Origin: Mycteria americana
Lineage: Eukaryota; Chordata; Aves; Ciconiiformes; Ciconiidae
NCBI RefSeq assembly: GCF_035582795.1
Contig: NC_134396.1
Coordinates: forward strand, 31,601,683 to 31,665,682
Direction of reading: 5' to 3'
Length of the DNA stretch: 64,000 bases
Shown one piece after another: positions 24,818 to 36,400 of this stretch. The notes under the pieces were generated by a model. The model was not told where the DNA came from. It saw nothing but the letters and a program-made list of their open reading frames with translations, and ran no database searches. How positions within the stretch are numbered: position 1 is the stretch's first letter; the number at the start of each line of letters is the position of its first letter. The position numbers and the translations under genes were made by a program.

Positions 24818-25040
24818 CTACAAAGTCCTATCTTGCTTCCTGAATTGCATCTTATGAAGGTTGTGGTTACGGGTACAAAACTATAGATGTTAACGTTACC
24901 AAAATTGCAGCCTACGTAAATGATAATTTTCCCTAGTAACACTGTACAGCTGTGAACAAAACCTGAAAACAATACAGCTGAAAACAACCTTAGGACCACC
25001 CTGGAAACCAGTCTTGTACCTACCAGCTTGAATGTGTGGC

Positions 25041-25180
25041 CTCAGGAGCGGCTAGGTTGCACCCTTTGAAGAAGGGGAGGGTGATGCATGTACCCGGCGT
25101 TCCTAATGCTGCGAGTGTGCGCTCTTGGCCAGAGCAGGCGGGCGGCTAGCGAGGGGGAGGAAGGAGTGGAGAGGACGGAG
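25041..25180. promoter_or_regulatory. Second small CpG-rich islet
   Basis: About nine CpGs fall in 25049-25176, including CCGGCG and GGCGGGCGGC, inside an otherwise CpG-poor, AT-rich region. The islet is G-rich on the plus strand (AGCGAGGGGGAGGAAGGAG). This could be a distal regulatory element or the promoter of an unannotated non-coding RNA. No TATA box or initiator is convincing. Confidence 0.4.
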
Positions 25181-25257
25181 CTCATGGTGACTGCACAGTG
25201 TAAGGTCTGAGAAACCAGTTATCTTGTAGCAGTGGTAGGTCCATTGATGCTAGAATG

Positions 25258-25329
25258 AAGTTTATGTCATAAAATGGAGAAACTGTTAGATCAAAGTTTA
25301 TGTAATAAAATGGAGAAACTGGTCTCTAA
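25258..25329. repeat. 36-bp tandem duplication (two copies)
   Basis: The unit AAGTTTATGTCATAAAATGG, followed by AGAAACTG and about 8 further bases, is repeated with a period of 36 bases. Copy 2 starts at 25294. The shared core differs at one base (GTCATAAA against GTAATAAA); the tail of the unit is less similar. It lies about 80 bases after the CpG islet. Confidence 0.92.
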
Positions 25330-28300
25330 ATATGTTTCTCTATGTACCATGGAATAACATCCTGTGTTTATCTTGTAGAAGAGTGCATAATGTTATGTTG
25401 TAACTAGAGAACGTAATTCTAAACTGAGACCTACCTTTTAGTTATACATGAACGTGCATTCTTGGACAGAACTGGGGATTCTGACTGTATTACTTACAAG
25501 TGGTGATGGGACCTAGGTGTAGAACTAACCAGTAACTTTTAACAAACTATTTTCATAAGAAAGTCAATATAACCAGACCTTTGCATGAAAATGTTTCTAG
25601 ATTCAGAGTTGTCCTAAGAAGGTTTTCTGGGCCTGGGATGGTATCTGTGATCAGCAGGAACCAAAGATCTGAGATGAGGGCTTCCCAAATCTTGAGTACA
25701 TTACTAACCAGATATTTTACCTGTGTGAGGAACAGTCTTCTAAAAAGTATTTTTGTCGGTACAATTCAGGGCACAATAAATGCCAACCCCAATTCCTGTT
25801 TTTCATTGTTTTTAGGTGGATTTCTGATAAACTTCATCTAGAATGCGAAAGCACCTAGTGGTCCTCTTGTACCGATGCCTGACCATTATTTTTGTTATGA
25901 ATATTTGACTGTAACCTTATCATTAAGAAACGTTGCGGTTAATACTGAATATTTATTGAATGCACGCAGAAAAACCTAACCTGACAAGTCTTTAAAAGAA
26001 AACTGACCTTGTGATGGAAATACTATGATTAATGGGTTGGTCCTTGCAGTTGTTTTTTTTTAAGGATCCTGCTGTCCTTTGGTTTAGACTTTGATACAGC
26101 ACGATAATTTTAATCAAATTAAAGTGCATGTAGTGGCTTGTAGTTGGAGAGGTAGGAACTGTTTGTAGGGAGAGTTTTTTAACTTTTCTCACCTGTTTTC
26201 ATATGAAGCTCATTTGCAAAGGCTTTGACAAGCTCCATGGTGTGCATGCCCTGCAAAAATAGAACTCCTTTGCCTCTAATAATTTGCAGCCTGAAGAGAT
26301 CACATTGGGCCAGCTACAATCTTTTTTCTTGCTAAAATTTAATCCAAAGATTCAGAAGGGGAAAACAGCTGTAAAACGACATGGCCATCTACTGATAGAA
26401 AACTGTATAGCTTCTAAAAGGTGTGCAACTGGAAGGAAGGGAGCATATATTTCAGTACTTGGTTAATATGAGTTCTCTAAAGATGTCATCCTCCACAGAC
26501 TGGAATTGCATGAAGAGCCAACAGCATTTAATGAAGAGCAGGTGTAAACAATGGATCATCAGATTACTACTTAGAGTTTGTCCACCAAAAAAAAAAATAC
26601 TGGTAGAATTACAGCAGCATAAATCCTCCTGTGGATAATCTGTTGTTGATATGTCTGTGCATGCATAAATTTCACTGCTCTAACTCTATGCAGGTAGTTA
26701 TACCTTCAAGTCCGCAGTGGTAACTTGCTAAGATTGTAGAAATCTCCTGACTATGAAGGCAGTTACGCATCATACAACGTAAAACTTCCATCAGTCTTCT
26801 GAGTGGTGTACCACTAATACTCTGCAAGAAATAAAGACCTCTATCGAAATCTAGAGCATCTCCAGTTTACAATTTACTAAAAACAGCTGAGAAAGAGGTT
26901 TGATATTTAGACGCTGCCTTGGTAGAAGCAATATTGGGAACACCTAAGTGAGGGGATATTGTGAGAAAATAAAGCCATGCCAGTATTTAAGGGGTTACCC
27001 ATCAGGTTTGTTTGTGACTCATCCTTCCTGGCCCTTCTGAGCCCCTTCAGTACTGCTGAGATAGAAATGTCAGCAAAGTAATTATTTTGGGGACTTTCAG
27101 GCCAATTCACCTCTGGCAGCTCTGTGAATACACTTTTCTCTACAAGGGTATGTAAAAACCAATTAATGGTTCTACTGTGAGCTGTTCTGCAAAATAATTC
27201 TTGCACATAAGGATCAAGTTTGATATTGGCTGCTGCCATTTCAGACACAGTGAAGTACCATCTCGAGGGAGATTATACAAGTTAGCCCAGGGGTTTAGAG
27301 ATCAACTCTTTTTGCCATTAAGGGGAGGGATGGGGCCTTCCAGAAGGAAATCACCTCTTCGCTCCATACTCTGCATGAATATAAAAAATTATCTGAAGAG
27401 AAGGTGAGATCACAGAAGTGGGCAGAATTTAAATGCCAAGCAGAAAGTAGAAATAGCAACATGTGACAGAGGTGAGAATAAGCCGCTACAGATTGAGGCA
27501 GAGATGCAGTATGTTTCAGTAAGCATTAACATGCTGCCCTAAGACTAGAAAAAGAAAGTTTAACTTTCCCCCCATGGAGGGACATGATGAGCTGGATTTG
27601 ATCTTGCACATGAACTGTGCACTAATAGGTGAGTGCTTATGTGGCTATATGTGTACTTGTACCCTGTGTGTATGTATATGTGCTCCTTGTGAATCCGATG
27701 ATGCAGATACCTTCCGATGTACTAGTGTACAGCAAGTCACCTTCCTTGTGTCATCTGCTGCTGTTATGTCCAGACAAGTCACTCAAGATATTCCAATTAA
27801 TTTAGACACATAACTCATTTTAGGGAGAATGTGTACATGAATGACATATGCACATATATATGTGTGTGGAGAAAACGTGCTGGCAGTTAAGTCACCCTCT
27901 GTGATTAGATGGGTGAGGAATGGACAAGTGGAAAGGTTCACAGGCTGACAGCTTCTTAATGTCTACGTCACTAGGAGCCCAAATCAAGCTCCATTCATCC
28001 TCAATGTCTGAGAGGAAGATAAGGGCAAAGTTAGTCCTTTCCTGACCTACAAGTGCTGTGTGAGTTATTTCATTTTCTGACATGACTTCTGCACAGGTAG
28101 AAATATACACTGACATATATTGTATCACAGTGGCCAGTTGTCAGATGGAAGTTGGAATACACATTGGCAAAAGAGGAAAACAGCATTTGGTATCTAGCTC
28201 TGAGTTATGCCAGTAAAATAATTGCACTAGAAAGCTACCTTTGACGACTGCTACTTGTTAGGAAATGCATGTGGCAGGATGGTCAGCCAAGGAAGGAGTA

Positions 28301-31300
28301 CATGAGGTACAAATGGAAAAAGTAATGTGACACCAAAGGGATGAAGTTCACCTTGTTCTGGTTTTGGTCCCATATTCTATTCTCTTTTTCTGTAGCTGAA
28401 GCCTTCCTGCATCATTCTTGGAGAAGCACTCAACAGTTGCGTAGCCAGAGGCTGTGGTTACCGAATCGGTTCATCCAATATAAATCCTAGCAGAAGCAAT
28501 GCTGCTTCACCACCACTCATCGCTCCTGCTGGCACAGGCACTTGTGAGGCCATCTGTCAGGCAGGGTAAAAGAAGTGATTCATCTGAAAATGGTTGGTGT
28601 GTGCCAGCAGGGTCATGCATTCGCACTGGATTCAAGTGAACCCACAGCTGTGGCCTGGGAAAGGGTGGCATATGGCCTAGGTGTCCGTAAGAGGCTGGCT
28701 GGGGATGTGGGAGCCAGTGGACGATCAGAATGGGCCCATGAAGTCTGCCGTCTAGGGACCCTCATCAGAAACTTAGGTGTAGGAGTTGGTAGCTCCAGAG
28801 CAAAGGTCTGTGAGGCTTTATACTTCCCCCTATTTTTTTCCTTTTCTATACAAGTTGCTCTCAACTACGCTGAAATAAATGTGGAACTCCAGCCTTTAAA
28901 TGTGCTGCGTTTTTGCAGAAGCTGGCACTAATGCTCAGCTCAGACTGGTATTCATCTAAAAAATGTTGACAGTATGGACACACGAGTGCCATTCTGCGTG
29001 TAAGGGCAGCTGTGGGTGCTAGGTGACGAACAGGTGTAAAGCAAAGCACCTCTGCCTAGAGATTACATTTTGCCACAGGCAATAGGCATGGCTGCGTGCA
29101 AGTCTGGATGCTCTCTCAGCAGTCAGAGCTTCACAGCTGGGAAGCGTGTCTTAAATTTTACCTTAACGTGTGCAACAGGACTAACTATCACTTGTTTAGA
29201 AAACAGAAAAAATTTGAAACAACAGATTATTTTTAAAATGGCAATATGAGGATAGCAATTGTTGTTTGAAGGGTTTCTTTATTTTTGTCAATATTTTGCG
29301 GATTATAAAAATGCTTTCTTGCTTTCTCTTTTAAAAAAAGGTTGGCAGGAAAATAATCTTTTTCACCTGTTTTTAGCCTTAAATTTGTACTTTCTTTGCT
29401 CTCCTGAGGTTTTTTTCGCAGTAATGAGGGCTAGAAATGTCTGAACTTTTAACAAAAAAGTGCACTGAGATTCTTACAAAAGATTTTGATTTCTGACAGC
29501 CCAGGCTTGAAAGGAAAAAAGCCAAATATCACAGAATTTGCATTAAAACTAAGATAGCTGGCAATGTAATAAAGTGTGTCATCTTTAAATATTTCTTTCT
29601 GTTTTTCTATACTTTTACCTGCAATTTTTCAGAGATCATTATCTCTCATCTGCAAACTTAACTCTTTTAAAGGAGTATACTATATTATTAAGGTGAAAGA
29701 AATAATGGGAATTAGGAAGAAAAAAATAGGAAAAAATACGAAGTATGGGATCATGATTTAACAAAGGAGTTAACAAAAAGAAACCCCTGTCCTAGAAAAC
29801 AGTGATTCACAACAAGCCAGAATATGGCTTCAAATCCTCTCCTAGGTTTTGTTTGTTTGTTGCTTTGTTGTTTTGGTTTGGTTTGGTTTTGTGGGGAAAG
29901 TAAGTTCCACTGTAGCTTTTAAACTCCTGACCTCTGATCATTTTCAGGTAAGAACCTTATCAATTACCATAAATGTAATCACACTGCTTTTAATATTATG
30001 TAGAAAATAACGCGTGGCAAAACTTGTGCTTCTTATCTACTTCTATAAATGTGTTATGCTGAAAGCAGTTTTTTTTTCCTGTTCTTTTTCTTTTTTGTCT
30101 GTAAAGAAGAAGAACGCCTAAAGGATTTTTTTAGAAAGGAGTTAAGAATACTCAGTATTTCTCCTGATAAAAAACTTTTATTCTCCTTTCCCATTTTCTC
30201 CCAGAAGAAATGACTGCTGTTTCCTTTCCTTCAAGATTAACACTTTAATCTTCTTAAATGATTGATGTTATTTTACTTGAAATAGAAATTTTGGTTATGA
30301 TTCAATTTACAGGAACAAGTCACGTTGGTGTCATCACATCCTCTAACACAAGAAGATTTCATTGTGGTCCCTGCTGTGTCATGGAAGGGGAATTAAAACA
30401 CTTAACCAAATTATGCCTCTTAATTTTTCCAGATTTCTCCTTTCAGTCCCGCATGGTCCCCTTGTTACATCCAGGTACTACCTTCAACCTAAGCAGCTTT
30501 TCTATTATCTCAAACTTTATCCAGGTTTCTGACCCAGGATCTGCTTTTGTGGTTATTTATTTATTGAAAAAAATGATCTGACTAGACATAAGAATGAGAT
30601 CTGTCCTTTATAAATGATCTAAGCATTGGCTAACTGTCAGATTCAGTTCACAGTTAGCTATCAGTTGCTCACTTTTCCAAGGTTTTCCATTCTGCATTGC
30701 TATTTTCTGGTGGTAAACTCTGGTCCAGGCAGCTTTGATAGGCCTTGTACAGTGTTGCTTTTTGTTTTACAGTTGAATGCATGATTGGTGTCACGTGGCT
30801 TGCAGGTAATGATTTAAATCTGTTTTTGGAAATACTAAAATCTTAAATTAATTGACTTGACTGTCCTGACTAAAATGGGGGAGGTTTCCTCTGAAATTAC
30901 AAAAATAGGGCTTTACCCGAATCTGGCTGAGGCAAAACCACTGCTAGAAACTTTTGCGTGAGCAGTGCCCTATACCCCTATTGCCCTTATGTTAAGCCTC
31001 CAGAAATTTCAGATCTGCAGAGAAAGTATGAATCAGTTGTCCCATAACAGTTAAGAATAAAATGTTCCCACAAAACTAAAGCTGTTAAATCTCTCAGTGC
31101 TCACATTGCCTGGGCAGTTGGCTGGCTTCCAGCGCGGATAAACCAATGCTCAGCCCATGGGGATATAAGAGATTTGAGGGCATCATCAACAGGGAATTAA
31201 GTGTCAGCTTTTTACTGACAGTTTGCTTGTGTAGAGGCAGCAACTGCCATGACACTTCTCAAAAAAGGTCTTTTGCAATATTAAAGTAAGGTTTGTTTTT

Positions 31301-32845
31301 TTTCTTTTTCACGAAAGAAAAGGCATTAGAAAAGGTCTTGTATGTGAATCTTTGTTATCTTTGAAAAAATATCTTTGAATTGAAAGTTTTCTTTCACAAT
31401 ATTATGAAATTAAACTGCTGAATATGGTAGTTGGCACAGCTGTTACACTCCCAACAACGTGCCAGAAGTCTGAACTCGTGGATACTGCCGAAATTCCCAG
31501 ATTGCAAAGGTGGATAAACTATTGTTTTATCTGTCCAACAAGCAATAATGATGGACCCTGGAAAATTCTTGGTTAGTCCTACCTAAGGAACCTTACAAAT
31601 GCTCATAATAAAACCAATAAAAGTAATATTACCATCTACCCCTGGCTAATCATCAGCAGTGGGTTAAAACTGTCTACACCCAAGACTGGCCTCCAAGGGC
31701 TGGCTCTTCTTTGTCCCATTCAGGGTGCCTAGCTGGTCACTCTGGAGCAAGACGCTGTGGTGCAGGAGGGGATCAAATCTGTGCTAAAGACTTCCAAGGA
31801 ATAATGGTGGGATTTGCAAGCCTATGCTTGAATGAAACAGAAAATGCATTACAGTCAATGGTTAATTCTGGCTATGTGTTAGGGAAGGACTGCTAGAGAG
31901 GAGTTTGTACAGTCGCAAATTCAGATTTTGGAGAACATAGATGTTTGAATTGCAATGGTTTTAACGTTAAACCTAACAGGTGTTATTATAACACTTTATA
32001 ATTAGTAAGATTATTTTTAAGTATAAAACAAACTAATCAGAGTTAAGGTTTGAAAGATATTGTACGTCATGCTAGTATTTTTTAAAGAAAACATAGTTCT
32101 AACCCATTGGATTTCCTCCATGCCATGGCAGAGAAACTTCAGACTCTTGTGGTACCAAACTTTGGATTGCTAATGTTTCTGCATCTGAAGCACCTCCATG
32201 AATTTCAATATTGTATGTATCTGCAAGGGAAGGAGAGGCACTTTGTGATGCATGGTACAATTACTACATACAGATTGGAATATATCTTATTATAGAAAGG
32301 AAATTATCTGCTAGTTCTGTAACTTGCTATTTCTCAGAATTTAGGATATTAGATTTTTTCATATAAATGAATATCACCACTTTAACTGAACACAAAACTA
32401 TTTTCTCTCCCCAAAGACTGATGTTAGACTGACTATATTTTAAGTCAGCTTTACCATAAAATAAGGATACCTCTCACTGATTTTGATTTATATTTTCAAT
32501 ACTGTATTTTAGAAAATGAACATGCTCATTGCTCTTATTATTTTGCCAGATGAGCTTTTCCAATAAAATTGTCATTTATACATATGCAATAAATGTGTAT
32601 TCAGCCTGTGTTGTGTTATATGTTCGAGCACATGGTGTTCCAGCTTTTAAAGAGGATGATTATATCCTACACAGCCAGAGGTAGCATTCAACAGATTTTT
32701 TTTTTTCTTTTCTGTAGCGAAAATGAAATTGGGTGTGATTTTCTTATCAGATATGAGAGCTATTTTGGTGTACTTTGAGGCTAAATCTGATGTGCTAAAT
32801 GCATTTAAAGACTGAGCTGTGTGAAATATGCTAGAATTAGAGTAG
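25330..32845. other. Intergenic DNA, no gene recognised
   Basis: AT-rich, with short chance frames. A TTTG/TTTGG-rich low-complexity run lies at about 29847-29891. Nothing else is recognisable by eye. Confidence 0.6.
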
Positions 32846-33420
32846 TGTCGTGGTTTAGCTTCAGTTGGCAACTAAGCACCACACAGCTGCTTGCTCACCC
32901 TCCCCCCCCGGTGGGATGGGGGAGAGAATCGGAAGAGCAAAAGTAAGAATTGGGTTGAGATAAGAACCCAATAATTAATAATTAGGAAAAAGAAAAAAAA
33001 TAACAATAAAATTGTAATGAAAACAACAAAAGAGAGGGAGAGGAACAAAACCCAGGAAAAAAACCAAGTGATGCAACTGCTCACCACCCACTGACCAATG
33101 CCCAGCCAGTCCCCGAGCAGCGATCACTGCTCCCCAGCCAACTCCCCCCAGTTTCTATACTGAGCATGACGCCATATGGTATGGAATAGCCCTTTGGCCA
33201 GTTTGGGTCAGCTGTCCTGGCTGTGCCCCCTCCCAGCTTCTCATGCACCTGGCAGAGCACAGGAAGCTGAAAAGTCCTTGACCAGTGTAAACACTGCTTA
33301 GCAACAACTAAAACATCAGTGTGTTATCAACATCATTCTCATCGTAAATGCAAAACACAGCACTATACCAGCTACTAGGAAGAAAATTAACTCTATCCCA
33401 GCTGAAACCAGGACAAGTAG
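32841..33420 (-). mobile_element. Solo LTR of an endogenous retrovirus with 5-bp target-site duplications
   Basis: The element spans 32846-33415 (570 bp), beginning TGTCGTGGTTTAGC and ending GAAACCAGGACA, so it carries the canonical TG...CA termini. It is flanked by the perfect direct repeat AGTAG at 32841-32845 and 33416-33420. A 5-bp duplication is typical of class III (ERVL-like) insertions. It matches an LTR family I recall as abundant in neoavian genomes. I favour the minus strand as transcribed, because a TATA-like box (TATAGAAA in minus sense, about 33154-33161) then lies upstream of the A/T-rich region holding the likely poly(A) site (about 32960-33010). No internal gag, pol or env sequence adjoins it, so it is a recombination product of two LTRs. 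Confidence 0.93.
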
Positions 33421-36400
33421 AAACAGCAGATCAAGCAATTTGGTCCCCCCAGCACACTAGTGTGGTTTTGGCAGTGGCCAATACACTTATTTTTCATAAA
33501 ATGACCAACTGGTCACCTACCAGAACCATTGGTGCTACATTTGGTCAGTTACACAGTGTCAGCGATTACACCTTGTGAGGGAGACCAGATTCTTCCTAAT
33601 CTCCAAAACAATGGATGTGTCCCCAGATAACTGGGGTTTACACTTTACCTGAAATTTTAGCTCTGCTTCATACCTGAGTATTCAAAACACCCTTCATGTT
33701 GGTTTTGCTTTATCTGGCTTTTGAATACGATTGCATGTATGGGGCTGTGTAAACTGAAAGGGGGTTTGTATATTTGAGTGAACTGGTCCAACTCACACAG
33801 TCAACAGGCAAAAAAGACGGTGAAACAAGGAACAGAAGATTAGCATGAAGAGGATCTTGATGCTTTTTTATGGCACTGCTGTAGTTGAGGGGAAGATCTA
33901 AACACAGGTATTGCGAAAGTGAACTGCTAATCTGTACATGATAAGCATGAGGTAATTCCATAAGATATGGGATTTCTTTGTACAACATGAATCAGGATCA
34001 GGATTAATAGCAGTTTTGTGGCTTCCCGCAGCAAGAGTATTCCTAGTATTGCATATCATTTGGACAGAAGACCATTTAGCAGAGGTATTTAAAAATTGTT
34101 TACAGGATCAAGGCTAATTTTTTTAATGGAAAGCTCCTTTTAATTCATGCAGCTAACCCAGAAGTCTATAGAAAGTGAATTTGTGTTTCACTCAGGAATG
34201 TGAATTTCTCTAATAGGTGTAGAAAAGCAATTTATAGTATAAATAGTTTTATAATCCTGTTTTTCAGCTGGTGATTTTGGTTCTGAGCAAACTTTCAACC
34301 ATTAGTTGTGATCAACTTTGCATCATTGTTTTGTACAGTTCTTATGTTCTGTGCAAAATGCCTGCCTTGAGAGCTTGCTGCTCAGTGAAGGTATGTTTCT
34401 AAGACAACTTGTGATGCTTCCATGTTAGGGAAAAAGGGAGCTGTGAGAAGAGGAACCAAAGTAGAAAGAATCTCCCTTCATCTCAATTCTCTATAGCTTT
34501 CATAATCCTTTCAAAGCATAGTTCTTCTACTTTGAAGAAACACTTCAGATAGCGTCTGTGGAGCGATGCTAAAAAGGGGCTGATGCAGCAGAAGAATAAT
34601 TCCAGGCACAGTAAAATGCATCCAAATGTGACTTACTTAGTAAGCATACCTAGGGGTAAATTGAGCCATGCTTCAACTGTTGCATAACAACACAACAATT
34701 TATAATTTATAGAGTTCATCTCACAGTTCATACTTGCATTCGTAGATTTTGCCAGACTTATTTGCAAAGAAAAGTTAAAAATGTGGTTAAGTATTACAAG
34801 GTCAAGTCCTAATTAAGCATAGGTGACAAATAGCGCCTATATCTTGGCATTGTAAAAGGAATTTGTTCTAATGAGGTTCCTTGAAGATTACTTGGTGCCT
34901 TCAAGAAGTGGGTTTTCCTTCTGGCTTTTACACTGAAACAATCAGGCAGTTGGCAAATCTCTCTGCTGCCTTCTTTTCCCAGTCTGAACAGATGTAACAG
35001 CACTTCCCTGAAATTCTTTCCTAGCAATAAAATTTCTGATGACTAGTGAGCAGGAGCATGACGAACAGGTAGGACTAGAAATTAGTCTGTACAAAATGTC
35101 AAATGTTCAAACAGTGCATCCTTAGATTCAAAAAACAGTGTAATGAAATTGTTGTAGGACGAGGCAGGGAGGAGACAATAATGCACAGCTAATGGCCATA
35201 AAGACCAGCTTGTGGTGAAACACTCTCAGATAAAGCTGATTTAAAAATGAGAAAGATCTAATGCACATGAAGGAACAGGAAGACTTTGTTTCAGAGAGCC
35301 TTATAGAGCATTTCTACTCCACTTAGTGTATACTTTGGTTTTCCTTCTAAGCCTGAATTTCTACTGCCCTTCACCATGCAATCAGTTATCAAGATTTTTT
35401 TTTTTAATTATTCCCTTCTACACTAATTGATGATACTATAAAAGCTATTTACTACACTTAAATCTTTCCTTGCTTTCTTCTTAGGACTCCATATGTGACT
35501 CCATATGTGACCAACACAGATTGACTTTTATCTTGAAGCTCAGCCTCAGCATAATCAGTATTTGCAGGTCTCCATGCTCTGTTCATGTCTGGTTTGCAGA
35601 AGGGAAATATTATTTCCTCTTCTCCAGTGAGATAAGGATGACGTAATAGTTTCCACACATTTTATCTTTAAATCTTGATTTTTCTCAGATTTTTAAAACA
35701 CTGGGCAGTTTCCTAACATAAGGCTTGTGAAGCATTTATGTGAAGCAAATATTTCATACCTAGTCCCCCATCAACTTTCAACCTTTCAACTGTGTTCAGG
35801 CTTTTAGAAAATTCAGTGGCTCTCTCCTGTAGCTCTTCAAAGCAGCCACCTTGTGCTTTGCTGTGTTTTCAGATTTCTTTAAAAGGAAGTTTCAGGAGAG
35901 ATGGTCTAGGAGATCACAGTAGAAGTGTGTCTCTTTGGCAAGCTATTCTCCATCTCTCATGTCATGACAAGTTTCTGAGGAATTTGTTTTGCATTAGATA
36001 CAGCAAACTGTATAACAACTACTGCCATGATTGCTTGCTCAAATAAAATCATCACTTCAGGAGTGTGTTTTCTGTTTGGATGGCAAGTTATCTCTACAGT
36101 CAGTGTCACAGTCCCTTCCGATGCACAGAGATGGGAGCAAAGACAGCAGACGATTAAGTCCACACAGCCCTGTTCTTTCTGCATTGCCTTTAGCTGGACT
36201 TGAACTGGCCTAGACTTGAAATGTACTTAGCCAGGTTGGATTTTTTTTTTTTTTAATTTCTCCTTGGTAAGAAAGACCATTTCTGTATCTTTAGAATCTA
36301 TAAATTGACAGGACATTTTGGAGGTAAAGGAGCAGCGTAAAAATAAACTGAAATGATGAGTTATTTGGGAAAACAAGAGTATATTCAGGTAAGAGAGTGA

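Larger units (their letters stand above)
20757..25040. other. Intergenic DNA, no gene recognised
   Basis: AT-rich non-coding sequence. It contains the hairpin cluster at 23587-23658 and the dyad at 24801-24817, both listed separately. Nothing else is supportable. Confidence 0.6.

Noticed and set aside
32872-33087. 71-codon minus frame rich in hydrophobic residues
   Set aside because: It lies wholly inside the non-coding solo LTR; the hydrophobic run comes from the A/T-rich tract.
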